A stretch of DNA of 64,000 bases from Liolophura sinensis (GCF_032854445.1 NC_088296.1:15301485-15365484), one strand, 5' to 3'. Counted from the first letter of the stretch, positions 25,275 to 38,290 are shown. The notes: a model not told the origin generated them from the sequence alone. Translations and numbers: made by a program.

Positions 25275-25455
25275 GATTCTGTTCCAGTTTATTCAAGAAA
25301 GCGGAGATACAATGTAGATGTTACTCGACGGGCTCGGATAAAACGCAAATAACTTCGTGCTGCTGGCAAACTGTTACAGAGGCAAAATTCACTGTGTACC
25401 TGAGCAGCGATGCATGGCATTGCTTTGTAAGAACTTAGAGCTTCGTTAGTGGGAG

Positions 25456-25463
25456 TATTTATA
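25456..25463 (-). promoter_or_regulatory. TATA box of gene 2
   Basis: The minus strand reads GGCTATAAATACTCCC. It lies about 180 bp before the ATG, which allows a start site near 25430 and a 5' leader of about 155 nt. Confidence 0.6.
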
Positions 25464-25611
25464 GCCCTGGGGTGATACATGCAAAATTTGCATCGAGGTA
25501 TTCGGGCAAAGAAATAATGTATATGTGAATGCGACACATGTATACAAACACTACTTGTTTAACGTCTCAGCCAGACACAACCCAATTATATGATCGTTAA
25601 ACATCTCTAAT

Positions 25612-25782
25612 ATTTATTTATTTATTTATCTGATTGGTGTTTTACGCCGTACTCAAGAATATTTCACTTATACGACGGCGGCCAAAATTATGGTGGGAGG
25701 AAACCGGGCAGAGCCCGGGGGGAAACCCATGACCATCCGCAGATTGCTGCAAGACCTTCCCACTTACTCCCGGAGAGAATCT
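25612..25782 (-). mobile_element. SINE-A, reversed, head missing
   Basis: Tail (TTTATTTATTTATCTGATTG) to mid-body (CACTTACTCCCGGAGAGAAT). It lies upstream of the gene 2 promoter. Confidence 0.9.
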
Positions 25783-26299
25783 CTAATAAATAAGGTAGTT
25801 GACAAGATGCCTGTGTTAGCGTAACTTTACTCCGTTTGCACCTTAGATAATCTACGTACAGGTACATGCACGTAACATGCCATTCAAGACAGTTCTTTAT
25901 TCTACAAAAAATATTTGTGACGTCTTGAAAAATTAGAAATTTTCAAATCTATGAATAATGCATAAGCAAACTTTTACTCGCTGGTATGATGGCGTTAAAA
26001 ATACATAGACAAAGGCTGGAAATGGATTGGCGTACGCGGATTTGAACGGAAAGAAAATAATTGATATAGCTGTACTTTTCCCTCAGTTTTGCAATATAAT
26101 TTATAACATAGACATTTACTAAATAAGAAACCAAATTCATGACACAAGTGAATTAAATGCTATCAAACCTCAAACATTTTAGTAGCTAAAATGAATGGAA
26201 TCAGTAAGGCGACCCAGTCAAAATACCAGATATATAGCTGACTGAAAATATGGTTAAGAAGATCAGAAATTGTTGCAATAAGATTTGGCTTAAATGAAA

Positions 26300-26545
26300 C
26301 TTTAGCTAAAACAGTCTTAGTTGTATCAACCGTAGACAGCTTATTGTATCTACTGTTGTGTTAGCTGTAGAAAGTCTATTGCAGCAACAGCAGACAACCT
26401 ATTGTATCAACTATACAAGGTGTGTTGTGTCATCAGTAAACAGCCTATTGTGTCAACTGTAGAAATTCTAGTGTACTAACAGTAGACAGTCTATTGTACC
26501 AACTCTAGGCAGTGTATCATGCCAAACGTAGACGTTCGTCTACAA
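26300..26545. repeat. Degenerate tandem repeat, about 33-60 bp period
   Basis: Repeated TATTGTATCAACTGTAGACA-like units, six or more copies with many substitutions. Confidence 0.6.
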
Positions 26546-27009
26546 TGTCTCTACGTCTTACAAACAATTGTAAACTTTCAAATAATTGTGTAAACTGCAC
26601 ATAATTCAACTGTTTTTTTTTTACACGACAGCATATATGTTCGGGGTATTGTCGGGGAATCCCCGTGCTTTCCCGTGAACATTACATGGGTATAAAACGC
26701 GACGAGGGCCCGAGGCACGGGATCAATGAAGGCCAGACTTTAATATTATGATAACGACGTAGTACGTTTTTTTTTTCTTTGCTTGGGTATTTCAACTGAC
26801 ATGTTTAATTTTAGATAAAAAACTAATTAAAAATGATCTGATGAATACTAAAGCTAGGATAGCGTATATGTACTGCTTATGTTTCAAAGGGTACATGAAT
26901 CTCTTGCTTTTTTGCTTAATGAAGTAAAAAAAAAATCCCAACTTTCTTCTTGAAACGTATAAGATCTTTAAGTTATGATTTTCTCGAGATCCCAGTGGTC
27001 AGTCCGGAG

Positions 27010-27160
27010 AAAATGTTTTACGCCGTACTCAAGAATATTTCACTTATACGACGGCGGCCAGCATTATGGTGGGAGAAAACCGGGCACAGCCCGTAGGAAA
27101 CCCACGACCATTCGCAGGTTGCTGGAAGACCTTCCCACTTACGGCCGGAGAGGATCTGCA
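27010..27160 (-). mobile_element. SINE-A, reversed, both ends incomplete
   Basis: ATGTTTTACGCCGTACTCAA to ACGGCCGGAGAGGATC. The tRNA head is missing and the A-rich tail lost. Confidence 0.9.
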
Positions 27161-27308
27161 CAAATGGTCACATCATCGTCGACATCATTTTGTCATCAAT
27201 GTCACAAGAACAGTCAGAGTGAAGAAATCTACAACTTCACCGTGCAAGGCGGCATTTGAATTAGCATCTTATCTATTTGAGCTGTTGAAAGGCAAACACC
27301 TATAATCT

Positions 27309-27600
27309 ACACTGAAAAAATACTTTGTTACCATTAACGGTTGTAACAAAGTTTTTAACAGACTTTGTTCTATGTTGTCAACAAAGTGCTTGTTCAATCA
27401 ATTTTAGCAAAGTTACTTTGCTTATCCATTTACCAAACTACTATGTAAACTTTTAACAAACTAGTTTGTCAGACTAATAAACTGCTTTCTAGCAATTATA
27501 CAAAATAATCTGTTAATTCAACAAAACAGTTTATTACTTTAGCAAAGAAATCTGTTAAATTCAACATTGTACCTTGTTAACAACTCTCTTTAATTCAACT
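27309..27600. repeat. AACAAAGTTTGTTA-type interspersed repeat
   Basis: ACACTGAAAAAATACTTTGT is followed by many short, partly inverted AACAAA/TTTGTT words. It probably belongs to the same loose MITE group as 24745-25025. Confidence 0.4.
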
Positions 27601-27674
27601 ACCTAATACTGAATAATTAACGTAATTTGCAAATGAATCGTGGATTTGTTCACGTTCACACACAAAACTCATTA

Positions 27675-27890
27675 ACCAGTAACATTCTCATCCATAGGCA
27701 GTAATGCATTGGTCCCTAACCATACTGTTCTAAAACCAGTACTGCACCACAGCCAGTAGCATACTGCTCCATAACCAGTTGCCCAAATAACCAGTAACAC
27801 AATGCTGTGTAACCAGTGACACACAACCGTGTGACCAGTGACACATTGCCCTACAAACACTGTCATGCACAGCGGTGTAACCAGTAGCTA
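27675..27890. repeat. Degenerate about 23-bp tandem repeat
   Basis: Units of the type ATAACCAGTAACACAATGCT, roughly nine copies. Confidence 0.7.
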
Positions 27891-28464
27891 GGAACGGACT
27901 GCGGACTCTTTAAGCAGCAACACAACCATGCAGTGGACAACTCCGTCTGTTAACCAACTGGGCTGAAACTAACGAGATTCCATGTAACCATAATAACAGA
28001 CTACGAATAATGAAATATTCATGGTATTGTACAAAAGCACACATTATTACAATTATTAATGTCAAATAAAAGAGTAATTACAAATACCTACATCCATTTT
28101 CTTGGTTTATTTATTTGACTAATATCTCTCCACCATCTGTCCAATAAATGAGCAAAAACTGAATGGCATATAACCAATCAGAGAAAAATTTTGAATCACC
28201 TTTTGACTGCATAATGTATTTTACCAAAGATTAAATAGAACAAGAAGTTACGGGGCTAAACACGTTTTTACATGTTTCTAAGACAGCGTCACGCCGATGT
28301 TTAAGACTTAAAGCCGAACTGTGATTATTTCAGTGTTGAGTCAGAATTCCTCTATGTGACACACGACGTATCCATCGAATTATCATCTTGCCAGAAAGAC
28401 TGCTACAAGCTATTACATCCTGTACTTCCTATTTAATCTGAAAGACCCACACCCATATCCCTGG

Positions 28465-29581
28465 CTACAGGTATTCGAAGGAACATATAGAGCACTCAAA
28501 TTCCAGAACATTTTGTAACTTGAAATACAAAATCAAATTTGAATATATAGTTAGTCCAAGAACTGCTGTAATGGCACTAAGAAGATCAGTCCAAATAGTA
28601 GGCCTATGAAGTTGATGAAACCATTGGGTTAGAAGTCCTTGTGCAGGGAAAGGTATATTAACCTGGACCTGTCCGGTACTGTCACCTAGATGTTGGCTTG
28701 GCTGCAAATTGAAAGTGTAACAAGGCTAAAAATATATTGATTATATATATATGTATTCCTTTGTATACTCATAGATTTTATCAGGAAAATGATAAAATAC
28801 TATATCCGCCTTAGCAAATGGCATAATTTTTCGTCCTTAAAAGTGAATATGGCACTTATACCTAACCACATCTGAAACACGTATTATATTCAGCTCTGAC
28901 ATAAAGTCCTCTCAGTAAGCAACAATACCGCAACAAGTCCGAGGAGAAGTCTGCAGCGTCGTCCATCAGCATTTATAACATGGAAATCAGACAGTGCAAA
29001 CATGACGTACAAAGAACATATAGAAAACCTGCGTGTACGCCTGTGGAATTATAACATCGTTCTTGTTAACACTGTTTATGTGTGTGTCTGTCCAAGTAAA
29101 TATTGAATATACAGTTACGAGGAATTCTCCAACTGAAGGAAGACTGCCCGATAAGTGACAAGGATACGGCACGCTGACGATGGCTGGTCCACAGCTGCCT
29201 GCGGATGTGTAACCTCTCAGGGCGGATGGGTTGACAATAGCGTCCGTGGTGCCAAGCTGGCGGTGTATGTTTCACTCCTCTGAAATATACACTAAGTCAC
29301 CATCAGGGTAAACTGGAATGAAAGGCAGGTAATCGCAAAGAGACAATGGGTGATACAACCTCCAAAAGAGCGTCTCAAACAATTAGCAAGTGGCGAAACA
29401 CAAGCTCACAAGGTGCTCTGTACAGAATATAGAAAACAAATGACGAATGTCAAATGGCGTGAAAGTCGATATTTCCAAACCCGGTAAAATCCTCCACTGT
29501 GAATGAGAGTAAAGATAACTGCCCTCGAGTGGACTTGAGTAAATAAGTGCGAGCTACACAGCTCCGTCGCTCATATTTATA
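28465..29581 (-). other. Possible TATA-driven transcription unit, unassigned
   Basis: The minus strand has TATAAATA at 29581-29574. Downstream are a candidate exon with acceptor TATATTTCAG (about 29283) and a last exon after AATTTGCAG (about 28710), which is open to TAG at 28465. That exon ends with a hydrophobic run (DLLSAITAVLGLTIYSNLIL). One frame of the 29.1-29.28 kb region is open and reads GYTSAGSCGPAIVSVPYPC. I found no initiating ATG and could not join the exons, so a gene is only suggested. Confidence 0.25.
29574..29581 (-). promoter_or_regulatory. Candidate TATA box
   Basis: The minus strand reads GTCTATAAATATGAGC, close to the gene 2 box in core sequence (CTATAAATA). Confidence 0.4.
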
Positions 29582-29599
29582 GACTAACGTAAAAAAAAT

Positions 29600-31330
29600 T
29601 CCGGATGTGTTTGATCGCAAACATGTTTACAACACCAATACTTATTCCCAGAATGTATATCCTGTTTAACTCATAAACACCGAAGCCTTGAGAACGCTCG
29701 ACTGAATTACGGTGCAGGTAATAACGTACACAAAAAGGCAAAATATAGGTGAGACACTGACCCGGTAAAATAAAAAAATATATAATGCATTATTTAAAGA
29801 AGGGGTTTGTAACACTGTATACTCGTATTAGTACATGCCAACCATTTTGTTATATTTTCTCTAGTAAACTGTATTCCTCAGTGGAGATATCAGCAGAGAC
29901 CAATTCCACAAAGACGTTTCTGACTTAAGTCAAAAATGAAATTCTCTTTACGATGTTTAGTTTTTGGTACTGGAAGTTGAAATTTGGACACGTTTGTCTT
30001 ATGATAACATTGATGAAGTGGACAAACTTTCAATGCGTTTTACCCAATAATAAGCTTTAATATTGTATTTCAAATTTCCATTTAACTTAGAATCGTCTTT
30101 GTGGAATATGCCCCTGATAGGCCTAATATCTATATGTGGATTACACATTGGTTTTCATGGAGTGCCTAACCTAGACAATCGCATACATACATGTGAAGCC
30201 TTTGTATCATTTCTCTCATCATTAATAGTTCGTATATAGTATAGTCGTTAAACGCCGGACACCTGTAATAGCTGTATGTGAGTTTCACGTTGTTTTTGTG
30301 TGCGTAATAAAGATTCTCGTAATTATTCATGCCATGCACCTGGTTTTAACTTTTCTTTAATCTGCTGTAGTCGGTAACCCGGAAGTAAAAGGACTTTTAT
30401 CCGAATTCGAGCGTTTTCATTTATTTCTATTGTAATTATTTGTGCTGCAGTGCGATTATAAAAGATATTTTTCTGTTACAATTTTTCCTGAAAGGAGAAG
30501 AAAATTTAACTATCAAACAAATATCATTGAAAAGAGTATGCATTTCCTCGCAGATGCATACCATAAAAATTCCAATATGTATCGCAAGTTGATAAATTAT
30601 AAATCAAGTCAGCGACAAAATCCGTTGTGGGCGACTCCATTTTGCCTAAGAACTAGTCCTGAAGTCGTCTGTGTTAGGAGGAGACTTGCCGTCAGATACC
30701 GCCGAAGTGCAGTTCGTACATTTTTGGGAGAACTCTTCTTCCCAAAAGGTAGCGAACAGTACAGTTTGTTTTCCGCTTGACGATCGGGAAACCCGAATGT
30801 TGGACGTCGGTTCCGAGTTTTACACAAACAAGCCCGCAGTTTTAACGACTCTCATGGGCTGAGAAGCAACACACCCTAGAATAAATTACAGGATGTTAAA
30901 GATGGAGGAAGCGATGGACTCAGCGATTTATGCCAGTTTTGCGCTTTTCAGGCTTTACGTGTATGGCGAGAAAAAGTTGCAAAATTATGCAGCAGGCACC
31001 GCCAGATATAACCAAATGTGCTCTTTTCAGGCTATGGTGTCATGTTTTTAACCTTTCTTCTCCTTTAAAAGTATTGTATATTTCAGGTTTGGGGGAATTG
31101 GTTTACTGTCTGCTCGAAATTTGAGCACATTGTTCTTTCAAAATGATGAAAATGTCCTCTTTATTCATTTGACAACGTGACATGCATCACAAATAGATTG
31201 AACATACTCTATCCATTTATGCTTAGTACAGTCTAGATATCTGCCAAGAAACCTATTCAGAAAATTACCATTCTAGTCTTGATCAGTGTGTCAGTAGCGA
31301 TCCTGTGATGCGATGGTTCCTTGGTGATTT
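29600..31330. other. Intergenic, nothing recognised
   Basis: Frames at 30442-30862 overlap on both strands in a somewhat GC-richer stretch and carry no motif I know. Sequence near 29900 (CAATTCCACAAAGACG...TGACTTAAGTCAAAA) resembles short repeats near 21340 and 21510. Confidence 0.4.
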
Positions 31331-31336
31331 GTCGAC

Positions 31337-31592
31337 ACTGTGGTTTAGTGGCTGAGGGGGTAGTGCAGTCACACGGCAGCCTCTCATCAGTCCAGTCGTT
31401 GTGTGTTCAAGTCTATCTCAAGCTGGATTCATCACCGGTGTTCGCTGGAATGTCTGCCAGCAACAGGTGTATGGTCGTTGGTTTCCTCCAGGGCTATGCC
31501 CGGTTACCTCCCATCGTAATGCTGACGCCGTCGTATAAGTGAAATATTTTGAGAGGCGTATAAACCACCAATTAAATAAAATAAATAAATGA
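31337..31592 (+). mobile_element. SINE-A, full length, old
   Basis: Head GTGGTTTAGTGGCTGAGGGG, B-box-like TGTGTTCAAGTC, the body, CCGTCGTATAAGTGAAATAT and an AATAAAATAAATAAAT tail. It is more diverged than most copies. Confidence 0.75.
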
Positions 31593-31899
31593 AAACATAC
31601 CTCCCACTCCCCTGATACTGTCATAGCCTGCCACAATCTCCCGATGTTACCTTATATCGTCCACAATAGTACCAGTGTTGGGTTGGGATGGGGGCAAGGT
31701 TGGGATGTCACGACAATGGCCATGTCCTACTCACACAGAAGTGCCAGCATGTTAAGCTTTCTGTGAATCACGTTATGCAAGCATATGGTATAGTACTTGT
31801 CCATTGCTGTATGCATACCACAAATATACACATTTATTCTATATTGATTTTTTTTTTACAAATTCCTCTGATGATTTTCGTTTTGGATAAACTTTGGGT

Positions 31900-32352
31900 C
31901 CCTCCATTTTCAACATTTGTAGCGCATCAGTTTAGGTATTATTTTTATTACCATTCATCCAATATTTGATTTCCCCATTAGCATAAAAAAAACGTACTCT
32001 AGAAGGTTAACAATTGAGCAACATTGTAGTAACAGTCATATCTATCATTTGGCTTTTGTTTGAAAATAACTTTAAAGTGGTTATTTCATCATCTATTCCT
32101 TCCATACGGATAACACATTGTAACATACATGAGACGAGGACACACTCAAAAGCAAAAATGATTACTGAATTATAATTCAGAAAAAATCACATTCAGTGGA
32201 TAATTTGTTTCTAAATGATTCCTCCATCTAATAACACACACTGAGGGAAGACCGACTCTAAAGACTGGCTTCACCCAATAACTGCCACTGAGGGAAGACC
32301 GACTCTAGCCCTTCCTTCATCCAGCCATACCTACTGAGGGAAGACCGACTGT
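31900..32352 (+). repeat. Partial upstream copy of the tandem gene unit
   Basis: GCATCAGTTTAGGTATTATT at 31923 and the following 430 bp match the promoter part of the unit (GCATCAGTGTAGGTATAGTA at 32471, 35880 and 39363), including three 46-bp repeats at 32240-32352. No gene body follows, so only the promoter side is duplicated here. Confidence 0.75.
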
Positions 32353-32794
32353 GTGTTCATTTCATTGTTATACATTGTCAATGAAAACTTCCTTCATTCA
32401 ACTACACTCACAAAGGGAAGGCCAACTCAAAGGCAACACAGATTGCGACACTTCCTTTGTCATCAAGAGCGCATCAGTGTAGGTATAGTATTATTTTTGT
32501 CACCATTCACTCAATATTTGGTTTCCCGATTAGCATAAGAAAAACATACTCGAGGAGGTTAAAAATTGAGCAACATTGTAGTAAGAGTCATATTTACCAT
32601 TTGGGGTTTGTTTGAAAATAACATTAAAGTGGTTATTTCATTCTCTATTCCTTCCGTACGGATAACACATTGTAATATCAATGAGACGAGGACACACTCA
32701 AAAGCAAAAATGATTACTGAATTATAATTCAGAAGAGATTACATTCAGTGGGTAGTTTGTTTCTAAATGATTCCTCCATCTAATAACACCCACT

Positions 32795-33070
32795 GAGGGA
32801 AGACCGACTCTGAACACTTCCTTCATCCAAGTATACCTACTGAGGGAGGACCGACTCTAAAGACTCGCTTCATCCAACAACTGCCACTGAGGGAAGACCG
32901 ACCCTGAACACTTCCTTTAACCAACCATACCTGCTGAGGGAGGACCGACTCTAAAAGACTCGCTTCACCCAACCATACTTACTGAGTGAAGGCTTACTCT
33001 TAACACTTCCTTTGGCAAAAAAAAACCCGCTGAGGGAAGACCGACTCTAACACTTCGTCCATCAAACAAC
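32795..33070. repeat. 46-bp repeat array upstream of copy A
   Basis: The core is CTGAGGGAAGACCGACTCT followed by (A)AACACTTCCTTCATCCAAC or AAGACTCGCTTCATCCAAC, about 46 bp per unit and six copies. The last unit lies about 70 bp before the TATA-like box. Confidence 0.85.
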
Positions 33071-33134
33071 TCCTACTGGAGCACCCTGAGGTGTGGATTG
33101 CCATGATACTAAGTAGTTTCGGGTGTTTCGAGGG

Positions 33135-33144
33135 TATTTATAAG
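33135..33144 (+). promoter_or_regulatory. TATA-like box of copy A
   Basis: TATTTATAAG, 130 bp before the ATG. The same box stands 138 bp (copy B) and 130 bp (copy C) before theirs. Confidence 0.6.
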
Positions 33145-33264
33145 TGATCTCTCAATCTTACTGTCACAGTAACGGTTCCGTTGGAGACTAAAGAAGTCAG
33201 AAAAGACGATTTTAAAAGCAGGGCAGTGTTTCCGGAATTTTCCGAAAGACGCTTTTCTGTATCC

Positions 33265-33917
33265 ATGACTACCTTAACCGTTGCTATGGAGACCTCGACA
33301 GATGTTATTGACATCAGAGCCGTGGCTTCAGAGATGATGTATAATCTACAATGTCACAAGAAACTGGCAGATTACGTCAAAAGACTGGGTGAGTAGTTAT
33401 AGGCCCTACATGAAGCCATCTATATTGCTAACATTTTCCACACAATACAAGCGTTCACTTTCCAGAAATTATTTCAAAAATACTGCATGTATCATAAATA
33501 TTACAGATTAAATTATTATAATGTAATAATTTATGCATTTGGCAAGGGTTTATTTTAAACCTGTTAATATTGTTTTTATTGCATTTGTTGATCATAGGAT
33601 TACATTTGAATGAATGCGAGGAGAAATTGAACCGTGTGACGTCAACAGGAAACATGGCTGCCGCTCAGGTGTATCTTCTCCGAATCCAAGTTACCAAGGC
33701 CACAAAAGAAATGTACGAGTTAGCATTAGAAAAGAAGTGGAATCAAGTCAATACCATGGCAACGCGTGCTATGAGGCAAATGGGGATCGTGAGCAACACC
33801 AACCACGAGCCAAATGAAGGGATGTCCCATAATAGGTCTCAATTTCCTGCCAGACATTACGACACATCCAGTGTGTTTTTGCGAGACTTGGCAGTTCACC
33901 AAAGTAGATGCGTGTGA
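33265..33917 (+). CDS. Copy A: two-exon helical protein, 147 residues, intact
   Basis: Exon 1 33265-33388 (donor GTGAGT) and exon 2 33598-33917 (acceptor GATCATAG) join in phase 1 through a Gly codon and end at TGA. The protein starts MTTLTVAMETSTDVIDIRAV. Residues about 20-100 are charged and helical (NLQCHKKLADYVKRLG, NECEEKLNRV, KEMYELALEKKWNQV) and may form a short coiled coil. The last 45 residues are polar. There is no signal peptide or membrane segment. The frame extends upstream of the ATG without another ATG. I do not recognise the family. AATAAA lies at 34112. The TATA-like box and upstream repeat array suggest regulated, perhaps stage- or tissue-specific, transcription (inference). 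Confidence 0.7.
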
Positions 33918-34594
33918 AACACGTTTTCTTCAACAATGTATTTTGGATAGTGCAAATCATCTGCTGCTATATAAAAAGCCTGTAAATGCATTAGACTACT
34001 TTACTGCTGTATAACTCTGTATATGCTTTTAACAATTTATATTCTCTTTGGGGAACTAGTGCTTTTTCATTTGTACTTTGGAATATAAAAAAGTTTTACG
34101 GCAATGTAAAAAATAAAACAAAACTGGTGTAAACAGGTGGAAATATTTTGTTACATTGTATTTATATAATTATTCATGACCAGTGATTTCTTGTCAATAA
34201 TCAAGCTGTGGGCAGAAGACACTTCCCAGAGGATGACTAACGATACAAGTTATAACCAAGTGTCACACTCGGAATCTTATGACTTTGATCTGTGAATGTC
34301 TCCTGAAATCGCTTGACGGCTTTCAATTCTGTCAAAAACTCGCCACAAAATTCTAAGGCAACGTTGGTAATGTTTGTCTAGTCTATTAAGTTACCCAAAT
34401 GTTTCCAAAATACTAGGTGCATACTTTTCTCATCTGACGTTATTGGTCATGTAATGATGTTACAGATTTTCTTAGAAAAATTATATTTGCCATTTTGCAG
34501 TTTTGCACTTCTCTTGACTTACGTGTAACTGCCTTTTTATCGGTTGTTTTTCCTGAAATGATTTTTCAAAAGTATCCTTTAAAAAGGTTGTATT

Positions 34595-34814
34595 ACACTC
34601 AAAAACTAATTTGTTGATTTTAACAGAAATTCAGTTATCTGAGTGATGCTTGAATGTACTCTGCGATTGCAGCAGTTTATTCTGAAAAAAATATAACCAC
34701 ACATCTTCTATTAGTTCAACAGGATATTATGTTGAATATGTCAAAATAATGTGTTCTAATAACAGAATACATTCTAGAATCACTCAGACAATTACAAGTT
34801 AAATATTTGAGTGT
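34595..34814. mobile_element. 220-bp MITE in unit A
   Basis: ACACTCAAA at 34595 and TTTGAGTGT at 34806-34814 are inverted ends. The core (TTATCTGAGTGATGCTTGAA) matches 24.8 kb. The same element is in unit B, so it was present before duplication. Confidence 0.7.
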
Positions 34815-34986
34815 GTTTAAGAAATTTATGCATTTTTACTTTAATTTTGTTTTTTCCATTATGAGTCAAATGTTCCAATGGGTCGACATTACTTTTTATA
34901 TTTGTGATGCTGCACAATCGATATATTTCATTCAGTCCATGTAAATGCTTACCATGTGGCAACATAAACCCCTCTAGCTCCATTTA

Positions 34987-35210
34987 ATTATTATTTATTT
35001 AATCGATGTTTTACGCCGTGCTCGAGAATATTTCAATAACACGATGGCAACCAGTATTATGCTTAGACTAAGCAAATCGGGCAGAGCCTTAGTAATCCCA
35101 CGACCATCTGCAGGTAGCTGACAGACCTTGCCGCGTACGATCGGAGAGATAGCCAGCATGAATTTGACTGAATCTCACCGTAATCGCATTGGGTAATTAC
35201 TGTAACTTAC
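34987..35210 (-). mobile_element. Old SINE-A in unit A, reversed
   Basis: TTTACGCCGTGCTCGAGAAT, CACGACCATCTGCAGGTAGC and GCCAGCATGAATTTGACTGA. Its copy in unit B (38469-38690) shares most of the same changes, so it predates the duplication. Confidence 0.8.
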
Positions 35211-36194
35211 TTTTTTTTATTTTGGCCATGCTGCACAACCGATATATTGCAGTTGAAAGTAAGCAAAAAGGGTTACATTGGGTTACCAAGCACATCAGAA
35301 AAAAATGTCGCCATCGTTTAAGTCTCTTTCTACCTCTCTTACATTTTGTTTCAAAATGTTGAAATTGAACTGGCACCTTGTACTAGGGACATTTTAAAAC
35401 ATACAGACTAAATGATCATATTGTATTATTAGCATACTGCATGCATGTACATAAATTTTTCATAATGTCATATTGTTTGCGCATACTTAAATTTTCGGAA
35501 TCCATATCTCTGAAGTTTTACCTAAAATCCGAACTCTCTAGTACTGTGGTTGTACTATAATCTGAACTGAATTCATCCAAAAATTTTAAACCATCGACCA
35601 TATATGATTCCTTGGTTAATAAGGTATTACTGTACACCAGAGGTGAGAGTAAACGAAATAATATCGTATGACGTACATTACATATATGGCGTTTGTTTTA
35701 AAAAAATTAAAACAAACGATTGCTGTGACCCAGTCTTTAATACATTGTGTTTCTTTGATTGTTATATATACATTGTCAATGGATAATCCATTAAAACTTC
35801 CTTCATTCAACGACACCCACAAAGAGAAGACCAACTCAAAGGCAACACAGATTGCGACACTTCCTTTGTCATCAAGAGCGCATCAGTGTAGGTATAGTAT
35901 TATTTTTGTCACCATTACTCAATATTTGGTTTCCCGATTAGAATAAGAAAAATGTACTCGAGGACGTTAACAATTGAGCGACATTGTAGTGAGACTCATA
36001 TTTACCTTTTGGCTTTTGTTTGAAAATAACTTTAAAGTGGTTATTTCATTCTCTATTCGTTCCGTACGGATAACACATTGTAATATAAATAAGACGAGGA
36101 CACACTCATAAGCAAAATTGATTACTGAATTATAATTCAGAAGAGATCACATTCATTGGGTAATTTGTTTCTACATCATTCCTCCATCAAATAA

Positions 36195-36520
36195 CACCTA
36201 CTGAGGGAAGACCGACTCTAAAGACTCGCTTCATCCAACAACTGCCACTGAGGGAAGACCGACTTTGAACACTTCCTTCATCCAACCATACCTGCTGACG
36301 GAGGACCGACTCTAAAGACTCGCTTCATCCAACAATACTTAATGTGTGAAGACTTACTCTTAACACTTCCTTTGGCATAAAAAAAAACCCTCTGAGGGAA
36401 GACCGACTCTACCACTTCGCCAACACTTCATCAAACAACTCCTACTGGAGGAAGATTGACTTTGAACACATCATTTGTCAAGAACGCTCGCTGAGAGAAG
36501 ACCAACTTTGACTTAATGTG
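36195..36520. repeat. 46-bp repeat array upstream of copy B
   Basis: Units with CTGAGGGAAGACCGACTCT, partly degenerate (CTGACGGAGGACCGACTCT, CTGAGAGAAGACCAACTTTG). Confidence 0.85.
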
Positions 36521-36618
36521 CTTAGAGAGGTACTTCCTTTATTTTCATATGTTAACAGAACGACTGCATGGCTTGGCACCCTGAGGTGTGGATTGCCATG
36601 ATACTAAGTAGTTTTGGG

Positions 36619-36628
36619 TATTTATAAG
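36619..36628 (+). promoter_or_regulatory. TATA-like box of copy B
   Basis: TATTTATAAG, identical to copy A. Confidence 0.55.
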
Positions 36629-36756
36629 AGATCTCTCCATCTTACTGTCACAGTAACGGTTCCGTTGGAGACTCAAGAAGTCTACAAAGACAGCAAGACG
36701 ATTTATAAAGCAGAACAGTGTTACCGGGATTTACAGAAAGACGCTTTTCTGTATCC

Positions 36757-37392
36757 ATGACTACCTTAACCGTTGCTATGGAGAATTCAACAGATGTTAT
36801 TGACATCAGAGCTGTCGCCTCAGAGATGATGTTTAATCTACAATGTCACAAGAAACTGGTAGATTATGTGAAACGATTGGGTGAGTAGTTTTTATATTGC
36901 TAACATTTTCCACACAATACAAGCGTTCACTTTCCAGAAATTCTCTCAAAAATACTGCATGTATCATAAATATTACAGATTAAATTATTATAATGTAATA
37001 ATCTGTGCATTTGGCAAGGGTTTATTTTAAACCTGTTAATATTTTTTTTTTTTTTGCATTTGTTGATCATAGGTTTACATTTGAGTGAATGCGAGGAGAA
37101 GCTGAACCGTGTGACGTCATCAGGAAACATGGCTGCCGCTCAGGTGTATCTTCTCCGAATGCAAGTTACCAAGGCCACAAAAGAAATGTAGGAGTTAGCA
37201 TTAGAAAAGAAGTGGAATCAAGTCAATACCATGGCAACGCGTGCTATGAGGCAAATGGGGATCGCGAGCAACACCAACCACGAGCCAAATGAAGGGATGT
37301 CCCATAATGGATCTCAATTTCCTGCCAGACATGACGACACATCCAGTGTGTTTTTGCGAGACTTGGCAGTTCACCAAAGCAGATGCGTGTGA
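36757..37392 (+). pseudogene. Copy B: same gene with premature stop
   Basis: Exon 1 36757-36880 and exon 2 37073-37392 keep the splice sites and phase of copies A and C. In exon 2 the codon for Tyr in KEMYELALEKK is TAG (37189-37191) where A and C have TAC. A translated product would stop after 80 residues, before the second half of the helical region. Past the stop the frame is open to the usual TGA, so the lesion is a single recent base change. It might also be a real truncated variant. Confidence 0.75.
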
Positions 37393-38070
37393 AACACATT
37401 TTCTTCAACAATGTGTTTTGGATAGTGCAAATTGTCTGTTGCCATACAAAAGCCTGTAAATGCATTAGGCTACTGTACTGCTGTATAACTGTATATGCTT
37501 TTAACAATTTATATTCTCTTTGGGGAACTAGTGCTTTTTCATTTGTACTTTGGAATATAAAAAAGTTTTATGGCAATGTAAAAAAATCAAACAAAACTGG
37601 TGTAAACAGGTGGAAATATTTTGTTACATTGTCTTTATGTAATTATTCATGACCAGTGATTTCTTGTCAATAATCAAGCTGTGGGCAGAAGACACTTCCC
37701 AGAGGATGACTAACGATACAAGTTATAACCAAGTGTCACACTCGGAATCTTATGACTTTAATCTGTGAATGTCTCCTGAAATCGCTTGACGGCTTTAAAT
37801 TCTGTCAAAAACTCGCCACAAAATTCTAAGGCAACGTTGGTAATGTTTGTCTAGTCTATTAAGCTACCCAAATGTTTCCAAAATACTAGGTGCATACTTT
37901 TCTCATCTGACGTTATTGGTCATGTAATGATGTTACAGATTTTCTTAGAAAAATTATATTTGCCATTTTGCAGTTTTGCACTTCTCTTGACTTACGTGTA
38001 ACTGCCTTTTTATCGGTTGTTTTTCCTGAAATGATTTTTCAAAAGTATCCTTTAAAAAGGTTGTATTACA

Positions 38071-38290
38071 CTCAAAAACTAATTTGTTGATTTTAACAGA
38101 AATTCAGTTATCTGAGTGATGCTTGAATGTACTCTGCGATTGCAGCAGTTTATTCTGAAAAAAATATAACCACACATCTTCTATTAGTTCAACAGGATAT
38201 TATGTTGAATATGGCAAAATAATGTGTTCTAATAACAGACTACATTCTAGAATCACTCAGACAATTACAAGTTAAATATTTGAGTGTGTT
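38071..38290. mobile_element. MITE in unit B
   Basis: Same element and position as 34595-34814, with only a few differences. Confidence 0.7.

Larger units (their letters stand above)
32363..35760 (+). repeat. Tandem unit A
   Basis: First complete unit: upstream segment, 46-bp repeat array, two-exon gene, 3' flank with a MITE and an old SINE-A. Unit B follows directly at 35761. Confidence 0.85.
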
